NCBI GenBank assembly: GCA_023213195.1
Contig: CP096135.1
Coordinates: 2,600,842 to 2,664,841 of the forward strand
Length of the DNA stretch: 64,000 nt
Source: Sphingobacteriales bacterium JAD_PAG50586_3
Lineage (GTDB): Bacteria; Bacteroidota; Bacteroidia; CAMBQF01
Direction of reading: 5' to 3'
The translations under genes and the position numbers were made by a program. A model generated the notes under the pieces. It saw only the letters and a program-made list of their open reading frames with translations. It had not been told where the DNA came from and searched no databases. This document shows, piece after piece, positions 1-11,204 of the stretch. The stretch's first letter is position 1, and each line of letters begins with the position of its first letter.

Positions 1-400
1 ATTCAATACCCATTATACCATCGGGGCCAAAGCTTGCCCTGCCGCCTTGTTCAACATATACATAATCAACCTTGCCATTATTTCGCCTGCGTGCAACCAC
101 CCAACGGTCTAAAGTGCCTATATGCGCACCTACGCCTAAGTAGCCTTGTAGTCCGGGTACACCAAATGGCAAATGCCACTCATACAGGCCCGTAAATATC
201 AGCCCGCGGTAGCCGGTATGCAACATAAGTTCCATGCCGCCATTGCCGCCAAAATAGTGTTTATAGGTAATGCCGGGGTCGCTACCTAAACGTATACCAA
301 TGGCATTGCTGTTTTGAGAATAAATATTTGTAGTACATAGCATTAGCGCTATTGCTATTAAGCCATGCTTTAAATTGAAATTGCGTTCTCCCATCTTCAT
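1..400 (-). CDS. Secreted outer-membrane-type protein, C-terminus cut by window edge
   Basis: Reading the minus strand from an ATG at 400 gives about 133 residues running off the window. The first 28 residues form a lipidless signal peptide (hydrophobic stretch LIAIALMLC, ending at YSQ). The rest is rich in Gly, Tyr and alternating hydrophobic residues (IGIRLGSDPGITYKHYFGG), as in small beta-barrel outer-membrane proteins of Bacteroidota. A second ATG at 394 is also possible. I do not recognise a named family. It is divergent from the LytTR regulator at 559, which could control it. Function is unknown; the membrane location is inferred from the signal peptide and composition. Confidence 0.6.
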   Translation of the reverse strand, partial: MKMGERNFNLKHGLIAIALMLCTTNIYSQNSNAIGIRLGSDPGITYKHYFGGNGGMELMLHTGYRGLIFTGLYEWHLPFGVPGLQGYLGVGAHIGTLDRWVVARRRNNGKVDYVYVEQGGRASFGPDGIMGIE

Positions 401-558
401 AATTATGTGTTTTAAAGGTTTTATATTTACAATCGCAAAGGTGCTGTGTTTGTTTGCGTTAGCGGGTTGTTTTCGACAAAGGGTAACTTTCTTTCGATAT
501 TTTGCTTCTTATCGGCGATTTTTCCCGTAATTAGCAGCTTGATAACGTTTTGCCCACT

Positions 559-1253
559 ATGGAACTAAGGTGCTTAGTTGTTGATGATGATGAATTTGTG
601 CGGATTGATTTGGAGAGCAAGCTTTCTCATTGGACCGAGGTAAGCATTGTTGCCCTATGTCCATCAGCAATAGATGCTATGCGCATTTTGGAAGAAGAAA
701 AGATTGACCTAATCTTTTTAGACATCCACATGCCGGGCATGACAGGTTTTCAGTTTATCAAATCGTTAGAGCTTAATAAAACACAGGTAGTATTGGTTAC
801 AGGTAACAAAGAGCATGCTGTTGATGCCTTTGAATATGATGTAACCGACTTTTTGGTAAAACCATTTACCGACGACCGCTTTGTAAAAACCATGCTTAAA
901 GTGCTTAAACGTGCTAAGCAGGCAGGCCCGGCCGATAAGCAAAGCGACCATCTTTTTATTAAGGTGAACAAAATTCTAGAGAAGATTAAGTACACCGATA
1001 TATTGTATATTGAAGCTTTGGCTGATTATGTACAAATACAAACGGGTGCTAAAAAATACACTATACATTCTACTATGAAAGGCATGGAAGAATCGCTACC
1101 AAGGCCGATTTTTTCCGTACCCATAATTCATATATTGTTAGGCTTGATAAGATTACACGCATAGAAGATAACCTGCTTATTATAGACGATGTAACTATAC
1201 CTGTTAGTCGCAACAAGGTTAAACCCCTAATGCAGCGTTTAAACACCATTTAG
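559..1253 (+). CDS. LytTR-family response regulator, frameshifted near 1100
   Basis: Two-component response regulator that binds DNA through a LytTR domain. The receiver domain (residues 1-120) has the acidic pocket D9-D11, phospho-acceptor D55 in FLDIHMPG, T81 and K101 in VKPF. The LytTR domain starts near residue 130 (DILYIEALADYVQI). After residue 181 the frame is lost; restoring one base in the CCAAGG at 1099-1104 gives the expected LytTR tail KADFFRTHNSYIVRLDKI, ending at TAG 1251-1253. I chose ATG 559 over an in-frame TTG at 550 because MELRCLVVDDD fits the usual receiver start. No partner histidine kinase is adjacent. The break is probably a sequence error. Confidence 0.85.
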
Positions 1254-1256
1254 CAA

Positions 1257-1264
1257 TATATTTG
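1257..1264 (+). promoter_or_regulatory. Bacteroidota -7 element for pth
   Basis: TATATTTG matches the TAnnTTTG -7 consensus of Bacteroidota, 17 nt before the pth ATG. I see no convincing TTG at the expected -33 distance, so this is a partial match. Confidence 0.4.
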
Positions 1265-1281
1265 CCCCGTTAAATTTTGCT

Positions 1282-1845
1282 ATGAAATATCTGGTAGCCT
1301 GTTTGGGTAATATTGGTTCTGAATACGAAAACACACGACACAATGTAGGCTTTTTGGTAGCCGACGAGTTGGTTAAAAAGGCCGAGGGTACATTTACCTT
1401 GCAACGCCTTGCACACACTGCTACCATTAGGGTTAAAAACAAAACGCTGGTGGTTATAAAACCCACTACGTATATGAACCTGAGTGGAAAAGCTGTGCGC
1501 CATTACCTTACCGACGAAAAAATTCCTTTAGAAAACCTTATTGTAGTAACTGACGATTTAGCCCTGCCCTTTGGCACCCTCCGTATGAAAGGCTCGGGTA
1601 GCGATGGTGGCCATAATGGCCTTAAAAACATACAAGAGATACTTCAAACAGCAGCATACGCGCGTTTGCGTTTTGGCGTGGGCAACAACTTTGCCAAAGG
1701 CCGCCAGGTAGATTATGTATTGGGCCAGTGGGACGATGAAGAGAAGAAAACCCTTACCGAAAGGGTAGAAAAGGCCGCAGACTTTGTTAGAGCGTTTTGT
1801 TTGGAAGGTCTTAACAATGCTATGAATAAGTATAACAATAAGTAG
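1282..1845 (+). CDS. pth: Peptidyl-tRNA hydrolase
   Basis: Cleaves the ester bond of peptidyl-tRNA released from stalled ribosomes, recycling tRNA in the cytoplasm. The 187-residue length is normal. The family N-terminus KYLVACLGNIGSEYENTRHN carries the substrate Asn (N10) and the catalytic His (H20). The later signatures PTTYMNLSG, VVTDDLALPFGTLRMKGSGS and GGHNGLKNI are all present, with the active-site Asp in DDLALP. The ATG at 1282 gives the standard start. The gene is intact and stands alone between the LytTR regulator and an endonuclease-fold gene; the ribosomal L25 gene often found upstream in this phylum is not in the window. Confidence 0.97.
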   Translation: MKYLVACLGNIGSEYENTRHNVGFLVADELVKKAEGTFTLQRLAHTATIRVKNKTLVVIKPTTYMNLSGKAVRHYLTDEKIPLENLIVVTDDLALPFGTLRMKGSGSDGGHNGLKNIQEILQTAAYARLRFGVGNNFAKGRQVDYVLGQWDDEEKKTLTERVEKAADFVRAFCLEGLNNAMNKYNNK

Positions 1846-1912
1846 TTTGTAGCTGATAGCTTACAGCGTATAGATTTCACTGTGGCTTAATAATGGTTTT
1901 GTAGATTTGGGC

Positions 1913-2805
1913 ATGAAACGACTTGTGGTTTTTGCCTTTTTGTTTTTGCCCGTTTGCATTTTCGCGCAAACGTACTCTGTGCTAACGTATAATATACGGT
2001 ACGATAACCCTGCCGATGGCCCTGATAAATGGATAACCGTAAAGAAGGGCTTACTAAATTGGTTAAGGGCACCAATGCTGATGTTATCGGCTTTCAAGAG
2101 GTATTACATCCGCAATTAGAATACCTGGGTAAAGAACTTACCGGTTATAAATACCTTGGTGTGGGGCGCGATGATGGTAAGTCAAAGGGCGAATACATCC
2201 CCATATTTTATAAGGCCGATAAATTTACATTGCTTAAAAACGGCTGGTTTTGGTTGTCTGAATTTCCAAACAAGCCAAGTAAAGGCTGGGACGCTGCCTG
2301 CAACCGTATGTGCAACTGGGCTGTTCTGCGCGATACCATCACCCATAAAAACTTCTTGTTTATTAATACCCACTTAGACCATAAAGGCAAACTAGCGCAA
2401 GAGAATAGTATACGCCAAATAGTGGATTTTATATATAAGATTGGCGACGATTATGTAGTTAACGACAGCCTTTTTATTAATAAGGATATATTAAACTGGA
2501 TGCCGGTTGTATGGGTAGGCGATTTTAATTTAACGCCAAGTGATAACTTGTATAAATACATTGCCGAAGATGGCCAGTTGACCCTCCGTGGCAGGGATGA
2601 TAGCTTTTTAAAATCGGTAACTAAACCTATTGGCACTGTTGGCACTTTTAATGGGTTTAAAATGGATAAAGAGTACGACAGCAGGATTGATTATGTCTGG
2701 CTGGTAGATTTTAAAGCCAACAGCTATAAGGTACTAAATGATAAGCTGCCTAATGGCCGCTGGCCATCAGATCATTTTCCTGTTTTGGTAGAAATAAAGT
2801 ATTAA
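1913..2805 (+). CDS. Secreted endonuclease/exonuclease/phosphatase-fold enzyme, frameshifted near 2031
   Basis: Member of the DNase I / sphingomyelinase-like phosphohydrolase superfamily with an N-terminal signal peptide (MKRLVVFAFLFLPVCIFAQ), so probably periplasmic or exported. Family motifs in order are LTYNIRYDNPADG, IGFQEV (metal-binding Glu), NTHLDH, GDFNL (catalytic D and N) and a C-terminal SDHFPV (catalytic D-H). The frame breaks in the KWDNRKEG motif, where TGGAT at 2031-2035 should read TGGGAT; the downstream frame then runs to TAA at 2805. ATG 1913 is chosen because it opens the signal peptide. The substrate cannot be told from sequence. The lost G in a G-run looks like a sequence error. 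Confidence 0.88.
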
Positions 2806-2811
2806 ACAAAA

Positions 2812-2838
2812 AAATCCCCAACAATTTGTTGGGGATTT
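2812..2838. terminator. Bidirectional intrinsic terminator between convergent genes
   Basis: Perfect 12-bp inverted repeat with a 3-nt loop (stem core TCCCCAACA), flanked by an A-run on one side and T-rich sequence on the other. It sits between the convergent ends of the endonuclease-fold gene and sprA. Confidence 0.85.
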
Positions 2839-2860
2839 GTGTTTCAATATAAGAAGGTTG

Positions 2861-5800
2861 TTATTGAGCAAGGGTAAAACGTAAGCTTAGGCCCGCGTTA
2901 GTATTAGAAGTTGGGAACTGGCTAGAGATAGCGGGTCTGTTAATCATACGGTCGAAGAACAGGCGCACCATAAAACGTGAGTTTAGCTGGTAGTCTGCCG
3001 ATGTTTTAATAGAGATGTTCATCATACCTGCCGTTGGCTGGTTTACGTTCTCTACAATTTTACGCGTAACCGTTAAGTTGTTACGTATAGACACGTCGGC
3101 CCTCAAGTTAAGGTCGGCCTTAGGTTTTTTACCACTCTAGCCAATTTTAAGCGGAAGGGTAACGTTTTTAATAACATAACCGGTACCAATTACAATCTCG
3201 TCGTTGGTAATCTCATTTAACTGGTTGTTGTTAATGCTAAGGTTAAGCGTACGCGTTTTCTTAATCTCGAAACGTGCCAGTAAGCTGTTCTGTAGCGTCA
3301 TATCGAAACCGATAAGTGGCCCAAACTGTTCGCTTATAGATACACCACCCGATAAGGCATAACGAGATATAAAGTCGCCATCGTTATTAAAGGTGCTTGC
3401 ACCACCGTTGTTCTCGCCAAATTTCAAGTCGCTAACAAAAGAGCCTACGTTGTACGATGAACGGTACGAGTGGCTAACCGTAAGGTTTTTAAATATCTTT
3501 TTAAGCGCCGGTATTTTAGCCAAACCATCGTAAGTAACACGCCAGTTAGGCAGCGGTATGGCCGGGAATGGGTTAAGCGATTGTGCTTTAGCCGTGCGTC
3601 CGGAGTATGCTGCTATAAAAGATGGCACCAATACCTCTTGCGATGTTTTTCCGTACCCTTCGGGGAAACCGAAGTTAGGGCTTAAAGGGTCGTTGTTAAC
3701 CTGCCCGCTCCAGTTAGGGTTTAGCCCTGCCTGGCGGAAAGCCATCTCGTTACGCATATTCAAAAACTTATCAAATGTTTCTGATGCATAGTTGTTATCC
3801 TTATCAAAGCCTTTAAAAGCCGTGCGCCATGTTATGGTAGATATACTAAAGTTACCCGTTGTCATAGCATTAAAGTCTTGGTAAGACTGCGTAATATTAT
3901 CGTAACGGAATACCGAAGTATAATTCTCATTATAGCTGCGGGTAGCGCTCAGGGTAATCCTTAAATCTTTATAAGGCTCTATGGTAGCGTTAAGGTTAAG
4001 GCTGTTGCCTTTTGTTTTACCCAATTGGGTGTTAAGTATAGTGTCTTGCGTTATCCAGCCACCCTGTATAGCATCGGGGCGAATATCGCGCTGGCTGCCA
4101 AATACAAATGGCAGGCCGGGGGTAGAGAAGGGGTCGCCGTAGTTAAGGTCGTTACCAAACAGGTCGCTCTTAGGCAGGTAGCCAGGCAGGGCAGTGCCCT
4201 CGTTTGTAGTGTAGGTAAACGATACTGTTTTTAAGCACAGCACTGCTTTAACCATGGTTGCCAATACTTTCTCCAGCGGAGTATCTAATGGGTCGTTTAC
4301 TTTTTCTTCTTGGTAGTATCGGCTTTAGCATCGGGCGGTTTAGGCGTTTTATCGTCTTTTTTACCACCGGCACCGGCTTTTTTCGGAGGTGGCTTGTTGG
4401 CCATAATCTTCTTAAAGTACGGTATCTTATTATAGAGCAGCATCATATTCATCTGCCCGGTTAAGCCCTGCGTGCGGCTATTCTGTATCATGTTACCCAA
4501 ACTTTGCGCGGTAGGGTCTAATGATGCCGCTGTCCACGAATAAGTAGAAGCATAGTTGGCACTAGCCGTAACAAAGCTTAACAATGGTATTTTGTTAATA
4601 GGTAACTGGTAGGTAATATCAAAACTTTGGCTGTAGTTAGTATTACGCCCCAGGTTGCTAAGGTTTTCTAAAATAGAATCGCGCTTTGCTTTGGTGTCTA
4701 CACGGCCGGTATCTTCATCAATACGGGCATTGTTGGTAGCCCTAAAATTCATTTGTATTGATTTGGTAATAGGCCACTGCGTATCGTAGTTACGGTTCCA
4801 GGTATACGATTTGGTATACTGTGGAGGTAAAGGTAAAAAGCCAGCGTTAGATGCCGCTGCAACATCGCGTATGCGAGTTTCGGCATAGCGGCGGTTAATA
4901 TCTGTACGGAAGCTAAAGCGCTGCGGCAGCGGGGTTATATTAATATCTTTAATAAGCGCCAGCCATGGGCTTGCCATAAACTTAACCTTATCAAAAGGCT
5001 TGATGTTTTTAGGCGTTTGCACCTTGGTAGTTGTAGCCAAGGGCACCTAAGTAATTCTTATCTATAAAGTAAGCGGTGTTAATGTTGCGCTTAAACAATT
5101 CGGTATAAGAATAGGTAAGGTCAAAGTTAGATACGCTCCATGGATATACCTTTTTAGGTTTGCCACCAGTGGTTGGTGTTGTTTGGCGCACTATCCTAAC
5201 ATTGGTAAAGTTTAAGCTGCGGCGGCGGGTGTAATCCTGGTTAGATAACCTTAACTGGTCTCTGGCAGCATCGCCACCTACAGCTTCGGCAGTAGCAAGG
5301 GCTACGTCAAACTTAATGTCGGGGTCTAGCGGGTTAAACTGTGGGTTAGACCAAATCTCGCCCCTGTTGGTGAAGAATGGTATAGAAACACCCCACTTAG
5401 CAGGGAAGAATTTACCAAAGTCCATAGTGGCTGAAAAATCGTACTGGGTAGTGTTGTTACGGCTACGGTCTAGCGGGCGTTGGTCTACGTTACCAAAACC
5501 AAAAGTAGAGCGCCCACCCGATAGGGTAGTGGTACCAAGGTCGGCCAGTTGGGCCTGTATACGTGCAGTAGCGGCATAACCACCTTTCTCAAAATAATCA
5601 GATAAACGTAACTCGTTAACCCAAACCTCGGCGCATTTTGGTAAACCATCATCGTTACCCCAAGGGTTATCATTTTTCAATGGGTTGCGCACCCCAATCA
5701 TAATAGCAAGCACACCACCTAAGTTAGGGTTGCCGCGTACGGTAACACGGCGCATAATACCATTAATAACGGTATCTACAGTATAGGGGATATTAATATC

Positions 5801-8800
5801 GTAGCCAACAATAAGGTTACGTTTTTGCTTTACCGATTGAAGTATATCCAAGGCAAAGTCCATGTTATTCATTTCCGGCCAAATATCTTCCGCATCAGAA
5901 GCACCGGGCGTAGTAACCATCATCGGGTTTTCAAACTCGTAGTAGTTCTCGTTAAAGTCAGACCCTAAACGGATGAATAAAGAAACATCTTTGTCGTTTA
6001 ACGGAGATTCGCCATACCTCTCGCAGTGTGCATACATACGCAGGTTTTTGTATGCACGCATATCAAACTTAGTATTCTTGTATATAGCCCGCGAGTCGCC
6101 ATCGCCAAGGTTACATACCAGCAACTGTTCGCTTTGCTCGTTAAGGCGTTGCAGGTTGGTGGTGGTAATATCAATCTCGCGGTTAATGCCCGGAGGTAAC
6201 ACATATTTGGTAGGCTCTTTACGTCCGTTCTCTTCAATGTTTACGGTTGATACAGCAAAGAAGGTAGCCAATGGGTCCGGAGTAATGTAAGCGCCGGGCC
6301 ATTGCAGATTGTTATCGTAACGGCGCCATTCGCCACGTACCAGCTCAAAGCGGGCAAAGCGGCAAACCACACTGTCTTCAAAGCCTTTCATAAACACACG
6401 CATAAAACGTATAGCGCGGAAATCGTTAATCTGGCCTACTTGGTCTTGATAACTGCGGATAGGTATACGGAACTGGTACCAGGTAATAGGCCTATCTCCG
6501 TTAGATGTGCTGGCATCTACAGTAAACTTATCAGTAACGTAGTTTTTACCTACCACTAAGTCGGCAGGGCGCAGTTTAATCTTATACTGGAAATAACTCT
6601 CGTTGGTAGATAAGGTGTTATCGCGGTTAATATCTTCAATATTTGGCAGTGGCGATTGGGCCGTTTGTGCAACACCATCAATAGTAGTTTCGCCAATGGG
6701 CGAGTTGCCTTGCGGCATGCTGTAGCGCTTGTAGCGGGTACGTATGGTAGCCTGCTGCGCATCTAATGTATTGCCACGGAAATAGCGGTAGTTGTCGTTA
6801 GATGGGTCTTGCTTTATAGCATCAATTACCGTTTGCAATACATTGGCTCCAACAAGGTCGTTTATGTAGTCGTTAGCTGTTGAACCAATGCCTGATGTAA
6901 AGTTAAGCTCAGCAGTATCGCCAAGGGCATCGTAACCAACATCCTGAAACTGGCGGCTTTCCGGGTTATTATCAAAAGCGTTAACCAATTGCTGTACTAA
7001 TGGTACACGCCCCAGTGGCGTGTTGCCTAGTTTTGTAGGATCTAAAGATCCATCGGCAGGTATACCGTTTTCAAACGACTGGCGACCATCTTTCAACACG
7101 TCTTCAGACACGTTACCTACGTTGATATACAAGTCGCCACCTTTATTTGGGTAAATACCATCGGGGTTAGCAGGGTTATCGGCATGGAACGGGTCCATCA
7201 TCCAAAACTCTATATAATCAATGTTGGCAGCTTCCCAGTCGTTGGTCTCAATACGGCGCATCATACCACCCCAACGGGTAGCAGGATTTTTAAGTGTACC
7301 ATCAGGGTTTACACCAGCACTTACACCTTGCGTTGGGGCGGCATCGTAGTTGTAGGGGCCGCGCTGGTTAGGGTAGAATGCTCAGGTTAAGCATGGGTAT
7401 TACCGCTACCTGGTTGCCCGGGCGTTGCTTGTTGGGGAACACCTCTGTTTCTATAATCTGGCGTACGTTATGGTCGGCACGTTGTACATTATCATTAGCA
7501 ATGTGCTGTGGGGTAAGGCTGTTGGCGTTGGCAAACAAAGGGTCTATGGTATACCATGAAAATAAGGCGCGGTTTTTACCATAGTCTAAAGTACTCAGGA
7601 GCATTATTACCCTCGGGGAATAACGAGGGTTGCCCGCCGGGTACAGATGCTAAAAACCATAGGCCAAAGTTGCGCACATCAATAGAAGTTTCTGCACCCT
7701 CAAAGTCATCAATGTATGATGTACCTGTTTTACCAATAATTTTTGAGTGGCCCGGTATAATGTGGGCAGTTTCAAAAGTACCGGTAATGCTAGATGGCGC
7801 TTTGGTGCTGTAAAATGGTAGCTTATCTAACAAGCGGGTAATAATAGGGGCGTCTTTTTTAAAGGTACCGTCTATACCCCAAATGGTGTTAGATATAGGC
7901 TCATCGCCTATGTTAATTTTAAAGGTGATAGGCCGCTCCGTCATATTCATAATAGTAGCACCTAACTGAAAGTCTTTGCTAACCTTATAATCAAAGTGTG
8001 CACCTATTAAGCGGCGTGTTTGTACGTTGAACAGTGAGTTATTCTCCAGCGATATTTTAATAGGCGTCCCCGAGTTCATAATACCCTCGTTAATAATACG
8101 CACCTTACCTAAGGCATAGTCTACGGTATAGTCAATATTTTCTTTCAGGTTGATGCCACCCGCGGTAACGGTTACAGAGCCCTGTTGTATGTTCATCGCG
8201 TTTAGCGAAATTTCTGTACCCGATGATGCCTTGGTAGCTGCCTTGCAGGTAAAAACGGTTGTGTATAGCGTCTAGCTGGGCCAGTGGCTGGGTAGTGCTG
8301 TATAGCGAGTCGAACGCATACTTATTGGGTAAGCCTAAAGCCTGTTCGGCAGGGTTAAATAGTGCCCTTAAATCTTTACCAAACGGTTCTACTTTGGGGA
8401 AGTAGATGCGGCCCGTGGCTTTGTTAATGGTTATACCATCAATCATATCGTACCGGCCATCGGGCATGGGGTCGTTCTGGTTATTAAGCCTGTCTACACC
8501 CAACGGTTGTATAAGTGGTATACCCTGAAAAGCGGCACCCTCCGGTAAAAAGTTAATCTTGTTGTTGGTAGTAGGGTTAAGGTAGGTAACGTTCATTTGG
8601 AAGTTTTCAGCACTAATCTGGTAACCACCCAAAGAGTAAACGTTTTTCATCATTAAATCCCACATTGGCAACTGGGTATTAATGGTAGTGCTCTTTAGCA
8701 TTTTTACAATCAGCGCCTGTTGGCCGGGAATACCATCGTTAGAAAACTCACCAACCTGGTAAACCTGCCCGCCGTATTGGTATTGGTAAGATACACCTAA

Positions 8801-10327
8801 CACCTCATCGTTATTCAGCGGTTGGTTAAGCGATATGTAGCCCAAACGGGTGTTAATGGTATAGTCTTGCGGGCTTAGCATACGTGCGTTGCTCAGCTTT
8901 TCAAAATCTACCGCTTCATGGTACTGGGGTAGGCTAAAGAAGGTACCGGCACCGGCATTATTAATGTCGCGGATGCTCACCTGAGGACATGCAGGGCAAG
9001 CCAGGGTGGCGGGGTTTAAGGTGTTAACCTCGTTACGAGGGTAAAGAGAGTCGCCAATTATGGGGAAGTTTAATGATTGGTTGTAATTATATGGCTCAGA
9101 TTCACCTAAGTCTTGTAAACCTACAATGTTACGTACGTTATCTACCGCAAATATCTTGTTGGTTACCCAAACCTCTATACGGGTAATATTTACCGGCGAT
9201 ATTACAACCGGCAGGCCTTGTAGAGATTTATTGTATTGGTCGCGGAATTTTTGGCCTAAAAAGTAGTGGCGGTTAGCCTCGTAGTTAGAGGCAGAGAATT
9301 CAAACTTGGTAGTTTGTGCTCCGCCCTGTAACTCAATGGTTTGCTTTTGGCCTTGTTGCTGGCTGAATAATACCGTGGCTTTTAAGCGACCAAACTGTAA
9401 CTGTGTTTTAATACCAAATAAACTTTGCGAGCCTTGAATCAACTGGCCGGTAAGTGGTAGGTTAACGTTACCAAACTCTATAAGTTTGATAATGTCGTCT
9501 TCGCCACCTTCGTATTTAAGGTTTAGTTTGTTATCAAAAGCAAAACCTGTTTCGGTGTTATAGTTGGTACCTAATTGTATACGGTCGCCAATTTTACCTA
9601 TAACACTCATTTGTATCTTGTTCTGAAAATTCAGCGCACCAATACGTTGCTGGTTAATAGGTAAGTTAGGGTTTTGGGTACGGTTAGATGTGTAGCCCAA
9701 AATAATCTCGGCACTACCGTTAGGGCGAATATCAATTACGTTAGAACCAAAAATAGTTTCAAACAGTTTGCCCTTAACTTTAATTTGGGGGATAAGGCTG
9801 CGGTTTTTTGCTTCGGCATCGTTATCAGCATCAAGGCGTTGGCGCCAGTACTTGCGCATTTGCTGTTGAAAAACATAATCGTTGTACTCGCGCGATGTCA
9901 TGTAGGTAGGCGGACGGTAATCCATGTCGCCTATTTTTTGGTCTACATTATAATCTCCTGTTTGCGGGTCGTACTCTATGGTAGTTTGTACGTTAGATGG
10001 GTCGTTAAGAATCCAGTAATTGTGCGGATCCTGGCTAAAAGGGTCAATGTCGCTATCGTTCTGGGGGTAATGCAGGCTGTCGCCGGGGTTGGGGGTGTCT
10101 GCTACCATAGGCAGGTAGCCACCCATTAAGGTGCTCTCGTAAGGTTGGGGCTGAAGCTCCACAGCAGTTTGATCATTGGCAGGTAAGGCGGTTACCGCGT
10201 TTTCTGCGTAGTTAAGTATCTCGGCAGGCGTGTAGTTTGGGGTAAAGTCTACCGACGATGCCCAAACAATAGACACTACTACTAGGAACAAAACTGAAAA
10301 AACAAATGTTTTAGCAATTAATCTCAA
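2861..10327 (-). CDS. sprA: SprA, T9SS outer-membrane translocon, broken at six places
   Basis: Very large (about 2,480 residues) outer-membrane beta-barrel that forms the protein-conducting pore of the type IX secretion system. A signal segment (IAKTFVFSVLFLVVVSIVWA) starts at 10327. SprA features in order are YMTSREYNDYVFQQQMRKYW, FGSNVIDIRPNGSAEIILG, SVTVTAGG, TSYIDDFEGAETSIDVR, a Trp-rich WWEANIDYIEFW-like segment (read as RIETNDWEAANIDYIEFW) and a barrel terminus ending SLRFTLAQ. The frame is interrupted by extra bases near 8230, 7590, 7378 and 5025, by a lost base near 4300, and by an in-frame TAG at 3137-3139. The six pieces join without loss of conserved blocks. I infer a single intact gene damaged by sequence error; true decay is the alternative. 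No other core T9SS membrane gene lies beside it. Confidence 0.93.
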
Positions 10328-10469
10328 AGCTCTCTATGTTGGTTGGTTCCTAATTAAGTTTTATATCCGGCTTTTCAAGGCCTTATTTCTCCATTGGGTC
10401 TACAACGCAGATGCGGTTTTTTTAGTATTTCACACCACACAATAAACCCAATTAAACTTAATCAATCAG

Positions 10470-10477
10470 CAAATATA
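10470..10477 (-). promoter_or_regulatory. Possible -7 element for sprA
   Basis: Minus-strand TATATTTG in the 283-nt gap upstream of sprA fits TAnnTTTG, about 143 nt before the start codon. No TTG lies at the -33 spacing, so support is weak. Nothing else stands out in the gap. Confidence 0.3.
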
Positions 10478-10610
10478 ATTATATACGGCAAATTGCCCCT
10501 TATTCAGTTTTCCACAAAAGCGTGTTAGGTAACGCTTCTTGCAGATGTAAGATTATACTGCAAATAGGTTATTACTAATTTAAAATGAAGATGCTTAGCG
10601 CCTTGTAGCC

Positions 10611-11126
10611 TTACTCCTTAAACCAAGAAGCGTACATTACATAATTTTGAGAAATGCGATTTATTTGTCCGCTAAACAGTTCAGGGTTTACTTTTTTAAC
10701 AAATTTAGCCGGAACACCCGCCCAAATAGAGCCGGGCTCTATAACAGTATTTTCTAAAACCACCGCGCCGGCAGCTACAATTGAGTTTTCGCCCACCACT
10801 ACATTGTCCATAACAATAGCCCCCATGCCAATAAGTACGTTATCGTGCACGGTGCAGCCGTGTACCAGTGCGTTGTGGCCAATAGAAACGTTGTTGCCAA
10901 TGGTTAAGGGTGCCTGTTGGTAGGTGCAGTGCAGCACCGCACCATCTTGAATATTAACGCGGTTGCCAATTTTTATAAAATGTACATCGCCACGCACCAC
11001 GGCATTAAACCATACGCTGCAATCGTTGCCCATTACCACATCGCCCACCACAGTGGCATTTTCAGCCAAATAAATATTGTCGCCAAATTGGGGTTCTTTA
11101 CCGTTTACAGGTTTTATAAGTGCCAT
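10611..11126 (-). CDS. Gamma-carbonic-anhydrase-like hexapeptide protein
   Basis: Left-handed beta-helix protein of the gamma carbonic anhydrase / YrdA-PaaY group, 171 residues, the usual length. Repeats of the [LIV]-G-x-x-x-x type run through most of the chain (VVGDVVMGNDCSVWFNAVVR, IGNNVSIGHNALVHGC). The metal-binding histidine pattern is visible at LHCTYQ and GHNALVHG, and the helix is capped by PAKFVKKV. Such proteins bind a metal as trimers; only some have measurable carbonic anhydrase activity, so catalysis is uncertain. It is intact. It lies downstream of the collagen-like gene but behind a terminator, so it is probably transcribed alone. Confidence 0.88.
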   Translation of the reverse strand: MALIKPVNGKEPQFGDNIYLAENATVVGDVVMGNDCSVWFNAVVRGDVHFIKIGNRVNIQDGAVLHCTYQQAPLTIGNNVSIGHNALVHGCTVHDNVLIGMGAIVMDNVVVGENSIVAAGAVVLENTVIEPGSIWAGVPAKFVKKVNPELFSGQINRISQNYVMYASWFKE

Positions 11127-11155
11127 ACCATTATTTTATGCCCCAAAAATAACTA

Positions 11156-11180
11156 AAAACCCCGCTTGCGGCGGGGTTTT
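11156..11180 (-). terminator. Intrinsic terminator after the collagen-like gene
   Basis: Ten-base inverted repeat (AAAACCCCGC paired with GCGGGGTTTT) with a 5-nt loop, 25 nt past the stop of the collagen-like gene when read on the minus strand. Confidence 0.8.
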
Positions 11181-11204
11181 AAAAATTCAAAAGAAGAATA
11201 AGTA

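Noticed and set aside
2861-10327. Programmed frameshifting in sprA
   Set aside because: Six breaks of mixed direction plus one stop share no slippery site or stimulator, and unrelated genes in the window are broken in the same way.
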